DNA of 64,000 nt, from assembly GCA_963377175.1 (NCBI GenBank), contig CAUJNA010001233.1, forward strand, positions 1 through 64,000. The letters are read 5' to 3'. The translations under genes were made by a program, and so were the position numbers. Origin of the DNA: Effrenium voratum (taxonomy: Eukaryota; Sar; Dinophyceae; Suessiales; Symbiodiniaceae). The notes below the pieces were generated by a model. The model did no database searches. It worked only from the letters and a program-made list of their open reading frames with translations, and was not told the DNA's origin. Numbering within the stretch: position 1 is the first letter of the stretch; each line of letters begins with the position of its first letter. Below, piece by piece: positions 62,430 to 64,000 of this stretch.

Positions 62430-64000
62430 CGTCCCAGTGCCCAAAGTGGTGCCGTGTCGCCATGCCGCACATAAGCAAATCAGCGACGCGCGTCTTGCTG
62501 CATCTTCTCCGATACCTCAGCGCATTGGCCATGATCGAGTGCTGGGCCGGTGCCTGCAGGGGTGAAAAGCTTATCCATGGGGTCCTTTTGGTTGATAATA
62601 GACAGGCCCATGGTAAGTCCTGTAGAGTTAGAATAAGGGAGTACCCTTTTCTATCTGTGGTCTATTTTAGTGAGGAGACCCTCACAGCACTGAGCCTGGG
62701 CTGATGAAGCTGAAAGCAATATCCGTTGAAATCGGGCCCCTTTCAGCCCCCTGGCATTGAGGTTTTTGGGACTCTTTCAGGGAGCCAAGGAAGCCATCCA
62801 ATTTTGGATATCCGATTTTCAGAGGGGTAAAACAAACAGGTGGTTCAAAAATCCATTCCATTGTGTATGTGACTGTGACTGTATATGTTTTTGAGGCTCG
62901 GTAACCTTTTGGGGGTTGGTTTTTTCAAAACCAAGAGGAACATCACCATTTGTTTGGATCCCAACATCCCTTCGTTGACACATCCCCTCGTTTTGGCATG
63001 GGAAGGTCATGGCCGCCCCAGCCCAGGTCCAGGCAAGCCACTGAGCATTGGGGTAACCAGTGCAGTTAACCAGGGGAACTGGAAGCACTGGGAACTGGGC
63101 TGCTCTCAGATCCCCCGCTAAAAGTTTAACTTTTAGTGGGTAGTTTATGGAAACTACCACTAAACACTAAAAGGCTAAAACGCTAAGGGGATGGCTGGGA
63201 GCCACCAAGGGAAGAGGCTTGAACAACAACTTAACTCCCTTTTTGGACAACCCTCAGGAAGAAAGCCAGGGTCAAAACTTGAATGTCCTGTTGTCATGGT
63301 TTCGCCTGTGGGAACCCTTACCACACTGATCATGTGTCCGTTCAAGCAACGCCTCCAAACGGTGGATGGCTTCTGTTCGTTCCCTCTTTCCATCCACACA
63401 TGCGTCCAGCTCGTCTTGACACATGTCCGTTGTCCACGGTCCAAACTGCCATGATGTGAGTCATGTTGACGTTCCCTTTGTAGGAACCCTTACCATAGGC
63501 GTCCTTTTAGGGGAAATAAATGGGTTTCCCTGGTAGATGATTAAACCACCAGGTAAACAAGGAATCGAAACCCCTCTATTTTTCTACCCAAACCACCAAA
63601 AAGCACACCTATGACCCTTACCATAGGCGTGTCGAATTCCACTGGGGGTCTATGACCGTCCCTAGCAAGCTCCACACAAGCGGAACTCGTGTTGACCCGG
63701 ACGAAGATTGCAGTCGGCCACTGAAGGATGGGACAAAAATTGTGAGGGGTGAGAACAGTACAAGGCGCATATGCAAGGGCGATCTGCCATGAACTGACAG
63801 ATGGCTTCTGATGAAACGGTGCTTTACATGGGATGACCATCAGGGAGTCCCCGCCCCCCTCCCCAAACAGGAAAAGTTCACCACTGAACCGGAAAAGCTA
63901 GCCATGGTCATTTGGGGGCCAGGAATATTGATCAACTCCCTCATAGAAATGCCGCTTCCGATGCCTTTGTTGAGATGTTCAAAAAGTCGGTAGAATCTGG
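62430..64000. other. No gene recognised
   Basis: Contains two small inverted repeats near 63,117-63,170 (CTAAAAGT-TTA-ACTTTTAG; GTAGTTT-ATGG-AAACTAC). No coding frame with a known motif. Confidence 0.4.

Overview
The window joins two very different kinds of DNA. Positions 1 to about 12,830 are AT-rich, intron-free and densely packed with short genes on both strands. Capsid-type genes (a probable major capsid protein, a probable penton, an A32/FtsK-like packaging ATPase, a fibre-like protein with an S74 chaperone domain), a lipase and a C5 DNA methyltransferase mark this as the right-hand part of a polinton-like virus or virophage-like element. It runs off the left edge, and no polymerase, integrase or protease is seen in this part. 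From about 12,840 to the end, the DNA is GC-richer, full of simple repeats and retroelements, and carries a many-exon gene with GC-AG as well as GT-AG introns. Together with a piece of the dinoflagellate spliced leader (TTTGGCTCAAG) in both LTRs, this points to a dinoflagellate host. The species cannot be read from the window.

Layout: 1-12,580 viral genes; 12,660-12,830 junction with a 17-bp inverted repeat; 13,316-14,899 (minus) an intronless gene with a ubiquitin-like domain ending in LRGG, next to a long (CT)n tract; 15,200-16,900 dispersed repeats; 16,925-48,375 (plus) a dinoflagellate Aquarius (AQR, spliceosomal helicase) gene in about 40 small exons. One AQR intron holds a complete 16,959-bp Ty1/copia-type LTR retrotransposon (17,554-34,512, TSD ATATT). 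Other AQR introns hold telomere-like repeats and a 1.1-kb pyrimidine minisatellite. Beyond AQR lie two exons of an aspartyl/asparaginyl beta-hydroxylase-like gene (about 53.2-53.8 kb), a 2-kb ATGT array (55.6-57.6 kb), exon-like segments of an unidentified gene (58.8-61.1 kb) and a 122-bp satellite (61.6-62.4 kb).

The strongest unexplained signal is inside the retrotransposon. Its sense strand is studded, roughly every 250 bases from 18.0 to 33.9 kb, with small hairpins whose loop is almost always GATA or GTTA while the stem sequence differs every time. By eye I count about 34 with at least four uninterrupted Watson-Crick pairs, where I estimate less than one by chance. They occur in every codon register, are not in the LTRs and are not similarly frequent in the flanking DNA. 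Dispersed RNA packaging or protein-binding signals are the best hypothesis. The element also carries a methyltransferase-like domain and a dUTPase in pol, and about 6.5 kb of extra coding DNA after RNase H ending in Lys/Gly-rich and Arg/Asp/Ser-rich tails.

In the viral element, six plus-strand genes carry an ATCTA motif in AT-rich sequence 15-23 bases before the start codon. This resembles the TCTA late-promoter motif described for Cafeteria roenbergensis virus and mavirus, and hints that a giant virus could switch the element on. The fibre gene has an in-frame TAA inside its S74 domain.
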